Shown: positions 53,330-62,323 of the stretch, piece by piece
Layout of the letters: the number at the start of each line of letters is the position of its first letter
Position numbering within the stretch: the first letter of the stretch is position 1
Translations under genes and position numbers: made by a program
Notes under the pieces: model-generated
Database searches by the model: none
The model's input: the letters and a program-made list of their open reading frames with translations, nothing else
Told to the model about the DNA's origin: nothing
Origin: Mesorhizobium sp. B2-8-5
GTDB taxonomy: Bacteria > Pseudomonadota > Alphaproteobacteria > Rhizobiales > Rhizobiaceae
Assembly: GCF_006440675.2 (NCBI RefSeq)
Contig: NZ_CP083951.1
Span: 4,683,501-4,747,500, forward strand
DNA length: 64,000 nt
Direction: 5' to 3'

Positions 53330-54373
53330 TCATTGCGGCGGACTGCCGCATGACTGACGCACCACCAGCCGGCACGGCAGTTTCCTGATGCCCGGCACGG
53401 CCGGCTGGCCGTCGACGAGCGAAAGCAGGGCAAGCCCGGCCTCGCGCCCGAGGCTCGCCAGGTTCATGTCGATGGAAGTCAGCGGCGGACGCGTCGCCTC
53501 GGCCACGATCTCCCAATTGTCGAAGCCGATGACGCCAACATCCTCGGGCACCCTTATGCCGCGCTCGCGCAGCGCGTCGATGACGCCGCGGGCAATCTGG
53601 TCGTTGCCGCAAAAGACGGCGTCCGGCCACCCCTCCCTGCCCGCCTTGCTGAACAGTCTTGCCACGGCATCGTGGCCCCAGGCTTCCGACCATGCGCCCA
53701 GCAGCGGCTCGGCTGCGGGCAAGCCGTTCTCCGTCAGGACATCGCGGTACGCCCCGGCCCGCGTGTGCACCACCTCGAAGCTCGCCGGTCCGGTGACATG
53801 GGCAATGCGCCGGCGCCCGAGCCGCAAAAACTGCTCTACCGCCAGCCGCGCGCCGCCGGCGTCGTCGGAGACAAGGCCGACCGCGCCGGGATCGGGCTGG
53901 GTGAAGGCGTAGACGACCGGAATGCGCAAGTTGGAGAGATCGACCGGCAGATGGCGGTCGATGCGTTTTCCCGTGGCGACGATGCCGTCGACGCGCTTGT
54001 CAAGCATGGCCTCGACATGCAGCTGGCCGAGCCGCTGGTCATCCTCGACATTGCACAGGAACACCGAGACGCCCTTGTCGACCAGCGCATCCGAAACGCC
54101 AGCCATCAGCGGCAGCGAGAAGCGACCATAAGTATCGTTGGTAAGCAGCCCGACGGTGAACGAGCGTTTTCGCAGGAGGCTCTGGGCCAGGCTGTTCGGC
54201 CGGAAGCCGAGCAGCCGCGCCGTCTCGCGGATGCGTTCGCGCGTCTCCGCCGTCATCCGCCCCTGCCCGTTCAGCGCCTTCGACGCCGTGGCGACGCTGA
54301 CGCCGGCCGCGGCAGCGACCTCGCGCAGCGTGACCGGCAGCTTGGCGGAGACAGGTGAGGCATCCGAAGACAT
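53330..54373 (-). CDS. LacI-family transcriptional regulator of the GH127 operon
   Basis: This 347-aa protein has a LacI HTH (about 15-65; VTLREVAAAAGVSVATASKALNGQGRMTAETRERI with the hinge NSLAQSLLRKRSFTVGLL) and a sugar-binding core (about 70-340; FCGNDQIARGVIDALRERGIRVPEDVGVIGFDN). A TTG three codons upstream (54382) could also initiate. It is the first gene of the operon, ahead of the binding protein, and two palindromes upstream of it indicate autoregulation. Confidence 0.93.
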   Translation of the reverse strand: MSSDASPVSAKLPVTLREVAAAAGVSVATASKALNGQGRMTAETRERIRETARLLGFRPNSLAQSLLRKRSFTVGLLTNDTYGRFSLPLMAGVSDALVDKGVSVFLCNVEDDQRLGQLHVEAMLDKRVDGIVATGKRIDRHLPVDLSNLRIPVVYAFTQPDPGAVGLVSDDAGGARLAVEQFLRLGRRRIAHVTGPASFEVVHTRAGAYRDVLTENGLPAAEPLLGAWSEAWGHDAVARLFSKAGREGWPDAVFCGNDQIARGVIDALRERGIRVPEDVGVIGFDNWEIVAEATRPPLTSIDMNLASLGREAGLALLSLVDGQPAVPGIRKLPCRLVVRQSCGSPPQ

Positions 54374-54396
54374 ATCGTGCAACCATTCCCTGAGTT

Positions 54397-54412
54397 GGGA
54401 AAAGGTTTTCCC
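54397..54412. promoter_or_regulatory. LacI-type operator, proximal
   Basis: GGGAAAAGGTTTTCCC has perfect 7-bp arms around a GG centre and lies 24 nt upstream of the lacI-type ATG. Typical LacI sites have a CG centre. Position and symmetry suggest binding by the adjacent regulator. Confidence 0.75.
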
Positions 54413-54464
54413 TTATCGGCCTGCGTGGTGATGACGGATGAGGTCAGCAAGTGCAGGGCGATTT

Positions 54465-54480
54465 GGGAAAAGGTTTTCTC
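54465..54480. promoter_or_regulatory. LacI-type operator, distal
   Basis: GGGAAAAGGTTTTCTC repeats the proximal site with one changed base. The centres are 68 bp apart, about 6.5 helical turns, a distance compatible with looping by a tetramer or with two promoter-flanking sites. The rest of the 54374-54621 gap shows no gene. Confidence 0.65.
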
Positions 54481-54621
54481 AAGCGAAATCTAATCCGAAA
54501 ACAAGGGTGAACGCAAGGGGGCATGAAGAGGGCCCAACGCCTTGTCTGGAAACCTCACAGCAACGAGGGCTCAAAGTGGCAACCGTGCTGACGCTGCCCG
54601 GCTCGATTGCCGATCGCGTCT

Positions 54622-55479
54622 CTATCCCGCGACCCGAAAGCTCGACAGCGGCCGCGACACCCAGCCCTCGATCTCACGCGTGACGAAACTGGCGGCCTCA
54701 TGATGGATGAAATGGCCGGCGTCGGGCAGCGCCACCACGGAGCTGATGTTGTCGACTTCGCGGAATGTGCCTTCGAAAGCACTGGCCGGAACATAGGGAT
54801 CGTGGGCGCCGAACATCACCAGCGTAGGTGCTTTGACCAGAGGCAATTGACCGATGTCCGGCACCCTGCCGAGCGGAATGTTGGCCCTGTAGTAACCCAG
54901 CATCGCCTCCGGATCGGAATGCCGGAGCGACGCTGCGAGAGCCTGTCGGTCGGCCTCGTCGGCGACCCATCCGGCAAGCTCCTCCGGCGCCGGCATGGCG
55001 GACGCGCCTGCCTCCTGGAAGCGGCGCACATAGGCGAAATACCGGGCGTTGGCTGGATCGGCGATGGCGCGCAGATAGTTGCGCGGATGAGGGGAGGAAA
55101 GGACAACCAGATGGCGAACCACCTGCGGGACCCGCATGGCCAGCCACCAGGCAATTGTTCCGCCCCAGTCATGACCGACGATCGAGGCCTGGGAGAGTTG
55201 TTCGGCCACGAGCACCGAAAGCACGTCCTCGACCAGATGCGGCAGCAGCGTGTAGTGGGCATGTCCGCGCGGCGCGTCGCTTCGCCCGAATCCGCGCAAA
55301 TCCGGTGCCAACACCCTGAAACTGCCGCGTAGAGCCTCGATCTGCCTGCGCCAACCAAGGCCATGGTCGGGAAGGCCGTGCAGGAAAAGGATCGGCGGGC
55401 CGGAGCCCGCCGCGACATAGTGCAGTTTAACGTTCCTGTTAGATGCGAACCTGGACTCGAAACCTGTCTCCGAAGTCAC
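54622..55479 (-). CDS. Alpha/beta hydrolase, epoxide hydrolase-like
   Basis: This 285-aa protein shows FLHGLPDHGLGW (oxyanion HGxP), DLRGFGRSD, VGHDWGGTIAWWLA with the nucleophile Asp in GHDWGG, and a C-terminal ALPDAGHFIHHEAASFV with the catalytic His. The Asp nucleophile and HGxP point to the soluble epoxide hydrolase or haloalkane dehalogenase branch. It starts at a GTG. It lies close downstream (18 nt) of an outer-membrane protein gene on the same strand, so co-transcription is possible. Confidence 0.88.
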   Translation of the reverse strand: MTSETGFESRFASNRNVKLHYVAAGSGPPILFLHGLPDHGLGWRRQIEALRGSFRVLAPDLRGFGRSDAPRGHAHYTLLPHLVEDVLSVLVAEQLSQASIVGHDWGGTIAWWLAMRVPQVVRHLVVLSSPHPRNYLRAIADPANARYFAYVRRFQEAGASAMPAPEELAGWVADEADRQALAASLRHSDPEAMLGYYRANIPLGRVPDIGQLPLVKAPTLVMFGAHDPYVPASAFEGTFREVDNISSVVALPDAGHFIHHEAASFVTREIEGWVSRPLSSFRVAG

Positions 55480-55497
55480 CCTGACCGGCCGCCGCGA

Positions 55498-56421
55498 TCA
55501 CATCTTTACTTCGAGGCGCAGGAACGGGCCTTGGAAAACCTGATTCTTGTGATCTGCGTTCACAAGCAGATTGTGCCAAGCCTCGATCTTGTAACCAGCA
55601 GTGAAGGTGGCGTTCGTTATCGGCGTCCAGCTCAGGCCAAGCGATGCGTCGAGGTTCGAGACCGTTTCATTCGAGCCCTGACTGGCCAGAGTTTCGGAAA
55701 AGTGTTCGTCTGGGTTTGTGGACGAAATATTGACACCGACACGCGCGGTGCGGCGGCCCCACATGACTGCGCCCGAAGCCGAGCCTGTCAGGCCCCAGTT
55801 CTCGCCAACCGGATAGTAAGCTTCCGCACCAACGCGCGGGCCGATGCCCCAGTACTCGGCCGTACCGATCTTGTCAGCGGCGATGCCCTTGTCGGCAGGA
55901 TTGGTGGGGGTGAACTTTTCGGAAATCTCGCCCAATGTTTCATCGGAATGCACTAGCCGCAGGCCGCCGAAGAAACGGATATCGGCCTGTTGCACCTTGA
56001 CGTGCTTGCCGACGTCAAAATCGAAAGTCTGGAAGCTGTAGCCGTCGCTGTAAGTCCCTGTAACAAGGCCCTCAGGGTTCGTCTCAGGCTGCTCGAAGAG
56101 GAGGGCAGAGCGGTCCTTGCCGAGTTGGACAGCGGCGGCAAGACGCCAATCCCAGTCCGGAGAGATCTGCTTGGTCAGCGAAACTGCCCCGGAAATATCA
56201 CCGTTGCCTTTACCCAGCTTGTCGCTGCTCAGCTTGTCGTTGTTATGGAGATTGTTCCAGAAGTACGAGCCTTCGAACGACATCTTGATGCGCGAATCGA
56301 TGACCGTCTGATCCGAGGGCTGCGCCTCGGTTGCGTTAGCCGTGGCCACGCCTGTTGCCGTTAGGGAGGCAGCCGAAGCCGCCACCGTAGCTAAAAATTT
56401 ACCCGTGCCCTGCGAATGCAT
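55498..56421 (-). CDS. Outer-membrane beta-barrel protein
   Basis: This 307-aa protein has a signal peptide (FLATVAASAASLTATGVATANA) and a mature chain dominated by alternating amphipathic strands (KMSFEGSYFWNN, WDWRLAAAVQLG, IRFFGGLRLVHSD, GIGPRVGAEAYYPV, GLTGSASGAVMWG, FLRLEVKM). It resembles Lpg1974-type major outer-membrane proteins. The C-terminal residue is Met rather than the usual aromatic. The nearby P450 gene is divergent. Its role is unknown. Confidence 0.8.
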   Translation of the reverse strand: MHSQGTGKFLATVAASAASLTATGVATANATEAQPSDQTVIDSRIKMSFEGSYFWNNLHNNDKLSSDKLGKGNGDISGAVSLTKQISPDWDWRLAAAVQLGKDRSALLFEQPETNPEGLVTGTYSDGYSFQTFDFDVGKHVKVQQADIRFFGGLRLVHSDETLGEISEKFTPTNPADKGIAADKIGTAEYWGIGPRVGAEAYYPVGENWGLTGSASGAVMWGRRTARVGVNISSTNPDEHFSETLASQGSNETVSNLDASLGLSWTPITNATFTAGYKIEAWHNLLVNADHKNQVFQGPFLRLEVKM

Positions 56422-56597
56422 TTAAGTCCCCACCCAGATTCCAGCCGGGTTGTTATTGCAGACAAGTTTATAACCGCCTATTGCCGCTGCGGGATGCCAA
56501 CGACTTTGCGGCGTGACTGTCGCATTTTTGCAACAATAAGGGACATCGTTAGCTGAACGAATACCGAAGTGGTCGTGCGTTCAGACATGGAGGTAGG

Positions 56598-57803
56598 GTG
56601 AGCGATCCAGCACAAATTGAAGGCATGCTCAACAGTCTCGTCTACAACCTATTCGCGCGGAGCGGCCAGGATGATGGACGAGCAACCGGCGCTAAGGAAA
56701 TCGGCAACCTCATCGTATTCGACCATCCGGAGAGCGTCGACGAGATCGTCAAGTCGCCTGCCCTGTTCCGGAAGAACTTCTCGCTGATCTCGGCCCTCGG
56801 CTTCAGCCGCTTCAACACCAATGACGAGGAATGGGCGACAAGACGCGCCATCACCCAGGATCGCTATCTCGCGGCGGCCAAACCCGCCCATGGGCAAAGC
56901 GTGTCGGATATATTCAGTGGCGACCTTGCCGATTGCGAGACCTCCCTCGCAGGAATCCACCAGGCGCTTTTCACCGGCGCCATGACCATTTTCTATCAGG
57001 CCTTCGGACTTGTCGCGGAAGCGCGACCAACCGCTGTGCTTTTCGACCGAGTCCGTGAGACATTGCGCCGCCTGCAGTATTATTCCTGGGTCACGCCAAC
57101 CAATGCCGAAAGAGACAGCGCCATCCAAGATGCCCGCGCGGTCATCGCGGATTTCGGTTCGCAACTGATGGCGGATCCGCGGGCGGCCGCGGAAATGGAC
57201 CGTTTCTCGGAAAGAGCAGCCGGGATCGACGGCTTTTCCCCGATCGAAGAATTCGTGATGAATCTGTTCGCTGGCGTCGAAACCACCGTCACGACAGTGC
57301 AGTGGGTGATCGATAGGCTCGGCGCCAACCAGCAGGTGCAGGAGCGTATCTATAGTGAGATTGCTGGCGGCAAGGCACAGACACCGTTTACTGACTGCTT
57401 CATCAACGAGACGATGCGCTATTTCCCACCTATACCGTTCCTGACCCGCGAGGTAAGCACCGATGCGGTTCTGGATGGCACGTCGCTACGGGCCGGGCAA
57501 CTTATCATGCTGTCCGTCGTCGGTGTGCACCAGCATCCTGAATTCTGGGAAAATCCGAGGACTTTCGATGCCAGCCGCAAGGAGTTCATCAACAACAGTT
57601 TCGACCGCCGCGCCTTCATTCCCTTCCTAACCGGACCACGTATGTGCGGGGGCGCACGCCTGGGCCGACTCGAGGTGGAGCAGGCGGTTCGCGCGGTCGT
57701 GCGCCAGTTCGCCTTTACTCGCGCCGACGACGTTATCCGCTTCGACTATGCGCTGGCGCTGCGCCCGGCGAGCGGCATGTCCGTCCAAGTGTCAAGGCGC
57801 TGA
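56598..57803 (+). CDS. Cytochrome P450
   Basis: This 401-aa soluble bacterial P450 starts at a GTG after GGAGGTAGG. Landmarks are the C-helix EEWATRR (77-83), the I-helix FAGVETT (224-230), ExxR as ETMR (271-274) and the heme loop FLTGPRMCGG with Cys350 as ligand. A separate redox partner is needed and none is encoded nearby. Its 3' end overlaps the convergent sulfotransferase gene by 12 nt. Together with the sulfotransferase and hydrolase it may oxidise a small molecule. Confidence 0.95.
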   Translation: MSDPAQIEGMLNSLVYNLFARSGQDDGRATGAKEIGNLIVFDHPESVDEIVKSPALFRKNFSLISALGFSRFNTNDEEWATRRAITQDRYLAAAKPAHGQSVSDIFSGDLADCETSLAGIHQALFTGAMTIFYQAFGLVAEARPTAVLFDRVRETLRRLQYYSWVTPTNAERDSAIQDARAVIADFGSQLMADPRAAAEMDRFSERAAGIDGFSPIEEFVMNLFAGVETTVTTVQWVIDRLGANQQVQERIYSEIAGGKAQTPFTDCFINETMRYFPPIPFLTREVSTDAVLDGTSLRAGQLIMLSVVGVHQHPEFWENPRTFDASRKEFINNSFDRRAFIPFLTGPRMCGGARLGRLEVEQAVRAVVRQFAFTRADDVIRFDYALALRPASGMSVQVSRR

Positions 57804-58619
57804 TCGGCTCTGCTCCGCCTCGACAGGCATGTCGCGCCAAAGTTGACGGATCAAGCCTCCGAACTGTCTTGCGATAATCGACTTTACGGAGGCGTCGTTG
57901 CTGTAGCGACCATTTGCAGCGAGGGCATCATTGCGCAGATTGCGGGCTGGAAACCAGTTCCGCATCGTCGCCTTCACATTGTCGTGGGGATTGACGACGA
58001 AATCCTCATAGGCCACATGAGCAACCCTCGTCACGTCAATGGTCGAAAGGTAGCTCCGCCACTTTGCCTCGGAGTCCGCGATGTGTCGCACGGTGTCAAT
58101 AACCGCCTTCTGACTTATCGTTCTCAACATAGGGACACCGGGCAGCGTTTCCCCGCCATCGAATGGCTGACCAGTATGCAGCATCGAAAGCAGGCTGACC
58201 GTCTGATCGACTTTGTTCCGGCGGGACAGGAATACATAGAACGAGCTTGCATCATCCTCGCCGATCGAGAGGCGGGCGAAGTCCAGATTGCCGAAAAACA
58301 GCTTGGCCGCGAATACGCCTTCGACTGAGCGCCGCATCAGAAGATGCTTTCCATATGACGACGCACCGCGATCGAGCGCCGGGACGTCGAATGTGTCGTC
58401 TCCCGTCCAGCGCCGCATGAGCGGTACCGCGAATTGCCACTGGAAGTATTCAGTGGGCAGGCCAAGTCCAAAATGCCGCATGACCTGGCAATAGGTATGG
58501 CCGGCGGTTCTCGGCGTGGTGCAAATCAGGATTCTATACGGATTTTCGGCCGCGTCGTCGCGATCGAGATCAGCTGAGAGCAATCGGGTATATGTTTCAT
58601 CGAAGTGCGATGCCGCCAT
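57792..58619 (-). CDS. Stf0-like sulfotransferase
   Basis: This 275-aa protein has a PAPS-binding loop of the type RILICTTPRTAGHTYCQVM (about 29-47; TPRTAGHT 35-42), followed by GLGLPTEYFQ, the arrangement of Stf0 (trehalose 2-sulfotransferase) proteins. FLSRRNKVDQTVSLLSML around 130-147 matches the 3'-phosphate-binding Arg/Ser region. It would transfer sulfate from PAPS to a hydroxyl. It lies 12 nt after the hydrolase gene in the same direction and overlaps the P450 3' end. The acceptor is unknown. Confidence 0.85.
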   Translation of the reverse strand: MAASHFDETYTRLLSADLDRDDAAENPYRILICTTPRTAGHTYCQVMRHFGLGLPTEYFQWQFAVPLMRRWTGDDTFDVPALDRGASSYGKHLLMRRSVEGVFAAKLFFGNLDFARLSIGEDDASSFYVFLSRRNKVDQTVSLLSMLHTGQPFDGGETLPGVPMLRTISQKAVIDTVRHIADSEAKWRSYLSTIDVTRVAHVAYEDFVVNPHDNVKATMRNWFPARNLRNDALAANGRYSNDASVKSIIARQFGGLIRQLWRDMPVEAEQSRSAP

Positions 58620-58631
58620 GACGGATACTGC

Positions 58632-59498
58632 TCACATGGCGGACAGAAACCCGAAGATCAGGAGAGCCTGATCGGGCGTCATCAGCGACGGCGGATGGCC
58701 GACATCGATATTGTCGACGATGCAAAGATCGGGTCGGGCGCAGCGGGATCGTTCAAAGGCCTGCCTGTCGATGAACCCGCTCTCGCGGCCGTACATGAGC
58801 ATGACCTGGGCGTCGAGCTTAGCGACCATGGGAAACAGGTCGTATTCGCGGCCGGTCATGGCCTCGAAATTCCCGGTCGTGGCCGGATCGTAGGCCAAAC
58901 GAAACTCGCCAGCCCTCGCGGCAATTCTGTTATCGATGAAGCGGTCGAGGACCGGCCTCTCCACCCGCCCCATGCCTGGATTTGAGGCACGCAGATATTC
59001 CCCTGCCTGGGCGCGCGTCTGGAATACAAGCGCGGCTTCGCGGATGGCTTCGTTTCGTAAGGCGTCGACCTTCGGCCCGCCAATCAGGGGGACATCGTTG
59101 AGGATGATCCTGTCGACGCGACCGCGGTTCGCGTAGAGAAATAGAAGCAGGATCAGCCCGCCCCATGACGTGCCGACGAAATGGTTCTCCTTACCGGCAA
59201 ACTGGCTGAGCGCGCGTAGGCACCTGGAATAGAGATCCATATCGTAGCCCGAGCCGAGATAGGCGCTGCGCCCTCGTCCGAGCAGGTCGGGGCAGATCAC
59301 CAGATAGCCGTTGCGGCAGAGGAACGCCGCTAGGTAATCGAAATCGGAGCCATTGCCGGCAAAGCCGTGCAGGCAGAACACGGTGCCGCGCGATTGGCCG
59401 GCCGGTTGCCAGATGCGCACGAACATCGAGGCGTAACGGTCGCCGAGGCGGATCAGGATTTCCTGGGTCAGCGCCTCGCCTGGGGTAGCCTGTTCCAT
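58632..59498 (-). CDS. Alpha/beta hydrolase
   Basis: This 288-aa protein has FCLHGFAGNGSDF (oxyanion HG), CPDLLGRGRSAYL, VGTSWGGLILLLFL (nucleophile Ser in GTSWGG) and a C-terminal IDVGHPPSLMTPDQ with the His. It is a Ser hydrolase (esterase, lipase or C-C hydrolase-like). The ATG at 59498 shares one base with the stop of the upstream gene (TGATG), so translation is coupled. It is the middle gene of a leftward three-gene unit. Confidence 0.88.
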   Translation of the reverse strand: MEQATPGEALTQEILIRLGDRYASMFVRIWQPAGQSRGTVFCLHGFAGNGSDFDYLAAFLCRNGYLVICPDLLGRGRSAYLGSGYDMDLYSRCLRALSQFAGKENHFVGTSWGGLILLLFLYANRGRVDRIILNDVPLIGGPKVDALRNEAIREAALVFQTRAQAGEYLRASNPGMGRVERPVLDRFIDNRIAARAGEFRLAYDPATTGNFEAMTGREYDLFPMVAKLDAQVMLMYGRESGFIDRQAFERSRCARPDLCIVDNIDVGHPPSLMTPDQALLIFGFLSAM

Positions 59499-59929
59499 CA
59501 CGCGTCCCGTTTGCGGACGGCGCGTTTCATTGCACCGCGGGCGTCGATGAAGTCGCGCTTCCAGTAGACCGACTTGTCGAGGTTGAGCAGTTTCGCTTCC
59601 TTGATCAGCGGCAGGATGTGCGAGGACGAGCGCGTTGCCATAATCGTCGCGGCAATGGCAGTGCCGCCGGGATCGGGATTGAGCGGCCCCTTGTTTGCAA
59701 CCCACGTTTCGGCAATTTCGCAGTTGGTCACGATCCAGCCGACGTAAGCAACGATCGCGTCGTCGATGGAACCGATAAGGTGCGTCTGCTGCTCGATCTG
59801 GAAGCGCAAGGACTTCACCATCTGTCCAAACTCGTATCCATCAAAGGGCGGATAGTGCGCAATGAAATTGCAGACGAGCCCGAGAGAGACCGGGTTGAAA
59901 GGAACGCGGGTGAAAAGGAGCTTGGTCAT
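59498..59929 (-). CDS. Unassigned 143-aa protein, possibly acyltransferase-like
   Basis: First gene of the unit with the hydrolase and sulfotransferase. It begins MTKLLFTRVPFNPVSLGLVC, continues HYPPFDGYEFG and QIEQQTHLIGSIDDAIVAYVGWIVTN, and ends ILPLIKEAKLLNLDKSVYWKRDF with a basic tail. The IVAYVGW strand, helix with AETW and final YWKR suggest a small mixed alpha/beta acyltransferase fold reminiscent of GNAT or HlyC-type lysine acyltransferases, but I see no decisive motif. It is cytoplasmic, with no signal peptide. Close coupling to the hydrolase argues for a shared pathway. Confidence 0.65.
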   Translation of the reverse strand: MTKLLFTRVPFNPVSLGLVCNFIAHYPPFDGYEFGQMVKSLRFQIEQQTHLIGSIDDAIVAYVGWIVTNCEIAETWVANKGPLNPDPGGTAIAATIMATRSSSHILPLIKEAKLLNLDKSVYWKRDFIDARGAMKRAVRKRDA

Positions 59930-60071
59930 GCGGCCTCAAGGCACTTCGAATGGGCGCGACATTATGATGTGCGGTCTGTTCGCCGCTAGTGGTAAAATGC
60001 GCGCCGCGACAGGTCGAGAGGCGGCTTACACCGGCGATCCAGCCTGGCCGAGGCCTGAGCCTTCCACGGAT

Positions 60072-60929
60072 CTACCTAAACCGCCCTTCTCCCTGCCTGC
60101 CGCCATGCGCTTCCACGGCCTTCTCGACGGCGCGCTTCAATTCGTCCTTGATCTCGACCGTCTCGGCCATCAGCGTCTCGATCTTGAGGAATTCGAGCAC
60201 GCGGTATTTCGAGACATTCGGCCGGATCAGAATGTCCGGCGGGTGCTGCCTGAGCTTGTTGGCGATGATCGACTGCATCATCAGCTGGGTGGCGCCATAC
60301 ATCAGGTCGACTGTGGTCGGATGCCTGCGCTCGGCCTCGCTCGGCGCGCCGACGACATCGACGGCGATGATGATGTCGGCGTCCTTCTCGATGAGGTCGA
60401 AAGGCACGGGGTTGTAGATACCGCCATCGATCAGCACGCGGCCCTCGCGCGTCACCGGGCGGAAGACCGCCGGGATGGCCGCCGAAGCGGCAAGCGCCGA
60501 ATGCAGGTCGCCTTCGGCGAACACCGCAAGGCTGTGGCCGAAATAGTCGGTCGCCGTCACCTTGAGCGGAACCTTCAGCGCCTCGAACGTCTGCGGGATC
60601 GCCTCGGGCAGGAAAGCCTTCAGAATGCGCTCGATGTTGAACTGGCTGACGCGAATGCCGCCCTGCATGGCCTCAGCGATCGTGCCCGGCCGCGAGCGCC
60701 ACATGCGCGCGGCCACTTCAGCCCGGCTGCCGAGGATCGACCGGGCATAATCGTGAATCTCGGCACCCTTCATGCCCGACGCCATGCCGGCGCCCATGAT
60801 GGCGCCGATCGACGAGCCGGCAATCGCCACCGGCTTGATGCCGAGATCGTCGAGAGCCTCGATGATGTGGATATGCGCGAGACCGCGCGCGCCGCCGCCG
60901 CCAAAGGCCACCCCGAAGGTCGGGCTCAT
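60072..60929 (-). CDS. Patatin-like phospholipase family protein
   Basis: This 285-aa protein has GVAFGGGGARGLAHI (oxyanion GGGxRG), GSSIG with the nucleophile Ser, and VLIDGGIYNPVP with the catalytic Asp (DGG): a complete Ser-Asp dyad. It resembles RssA/NTE-type bacterial patatins that hydrolyse lysophospholipids or other acyl lipids. It overlaps the stop of the upstream M16 gene by 4 nt and so belongs to the same operon. Confidence 0.93.
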   Translation of the reverse strand: MSPTFGVAFGGGGARGLAHIHIIEALDDLGIKPVAIAGSSIGAIMGAGMASGMKGAEIHDYARSILGSRAEVAARMWRSRPGTIAEAMQGGIRVSQFNIERILKAFLPEAIPQTFEALKVPLKVTATDYFGHSLAVFAEGDLHSALAASAAIPAVFRPVTREGRVLIDGGIYNPVPFDLIEKDADIIIAVDVVGAPSEAERRHPTTVDLMYGATQLMMQSIIANKLRQHPPDILIRPNVSKYRVLEFLKIETLMAETVEIKDELKRAVEKAVEAHGGRQGEGRFR

Positions 60930-62323
60930 CCCTTGCCGCCTCCCGCCACCTGCACCAGCGGCGGCCCGATGACCATCACCGCGGGGTCGGACGACAGGAG
61001 CTTCTTAGCCGCCGCCTTCACGTCGGCCAGCGTCACCGCGTTGATGAGAGCCGCGCGCCGCTTGATATAATCGATGCCGAGATCATCGATCTGCAGCTCC
61101 ACCAGCGTCGCTGCGATGGAGCTGGACGAATCCAGATTGCTGATGGCGTAAGCGCCGACCATGTATTTCTTGATGGCCGCGAGCTCCTCCTCGGTGGGGC
61201 CGTTCTCGGCCATATCCTTCACCACCTGGCGCACGATCGAAAGCGTTTCGGCGGCGCGGTCGGAACGCGTCGCCGTCGTCACCAGCAGGGCGTTGGAATG
61301 CTCGTGATCGACGAGATCGGAGCTGACGCTATAGGCAAGGCCGCGTTTCTCGCGCACCTGCTCATACAAGCGCGACGTGAAAGTCGAGCCGCCGAGAATC
61401 TCGTTCATCAGCACGGCGGCGTAGAAATCGGGATCGCTCCGCTTCACGCCCGGCCAGGCAAGCTGCAGGGAGGTCTGCGGCAGATCGTAATTCACTTCGA
61501 GCTGCTGGCCGAGCTTGGGCGTGATGTCGGCAACCGGCGCCAGCGTCTGCTTGGCCGGCAGGTCGCCGAACACCTCGTCAAGCCTGTCGCTCAACGTGGC
61601 GGCGTCGATGTCGCCCACGACCGCCACATGCAGGCCGCCGCGGGCGAAGTTCGCCTTGTGGAAGGCCTTGAGGTCGTCGGCAGTGATGGTTTCGAGGCTG
61701 TCTTTGTTGCCCTCGTCCGGCCGCGCGTAGGGATGCTGGCCATAGATCGCGCGCAGCCAGCGCTGCTGGGCGATCGTATTGGGGTCCCGCTCATTGGCGA
61801 GGATGCCGGAGAGTGTCTGGGCGCGGATGCGGTCGATCGGCGCCTGATCGAAGCGCGGGCTGTTCACCGCCAGCTTCAGCAGGCCAAAAGCCTCGTCCTT
61901 CTGGTCGGACAGCATGCGCATCGAGCCATAGGTGCCATCGCGCGCCGCCTGAAAACTCATCTCCGCGCCGGCATCGTCGAGCTTCAACTGGAAGGCCTCG
62001 CTGTCCAGGTCGCCGGCGCCCTCGTCGAACAGGCCGGTCATCAGGTTGACCAGGCCTTCCTTGCCGGCGGGGTCCTGCGCCGTGCCGCCGTCGAAAACGA
62101 AACGGATCGCAACCAGCGGAATCGAATGGTCTTCCACCAGCCAAGCGGTGACGCCCTTCTTCGACTTCACCTCCTGGATGTTCATTTCGGCGCGCGCGGC
62201 AAGCACCGGCAAAAGCAGGAAGAACAGGGCGAAGCAAAGGGTGGCGACGGCGCGATAGAGCTTGCCTTCCTCGCTCGCCGGAGAAGGAGAAGCGATCGTA
62301 TGGCCAAGAACCATGCTCATCAT
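60926..62323 (-). CDS. M16 peptidase-like protein, non-catalytic subunit
   Basis: This 465-aa protein has a signal peptide-like segment (VATLCFALFFLLLPVLAARA) and an M16 fold, but the HxxEH zinc motif is missing: the aligned place reads GLVNLMTGLFDEG. The R/Y-pair region FTSRLYEQVREKRGLAYSV is kept, as in the partner subunit of heterodimeric M16B peptidases. I chose the ATG at 62323, which overlaps the upstream stop (TGATG); an in-frame TTG lies one codon earlier. It should pair with the catalytic M16 protein encoded just upstream. Confidence 0.92.
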   Translation of the reverse strand: MMSMVLGHTIASPSPASEEGKLYRAVATLCFALFFLLLPVLAARAEMNIQEVKSKKGVTAWLVEDHSIPLVAIRFVFDGGTAQDPAGKEGLVNLMTGLFDEGAGDLDSEAFQLKLDDAGAEMSFQAARDGTYGSMRMLSDQKDEAFGLLKLAVNSPRFDQAPIDRIRAQTLSGILANERDPNTIAQQRWLRAIYGQHPYARPDEGNKDSLETITADDLKAFHKANFARGGLHVAVVGDIDAATLSDRLDEVFGDLPAKQTLAPVADITPKLGQQLEVNYDLPQTSLQLAWPGVKRSDPDFYAAVLMNEILGGSTFTSRLYEQVREKRGLAYSVSSDLVDHEHSNALLVTTATRSDRAAETLSIVRQVVKDMAENGPTEEELAAIKKYMVGAYAISNLDSSSSIAATLVELQIDDLGIDYIKRRAALINAVTLADVKAAAKKLLSSDPAVMVIGPPLVQVAGGGKG

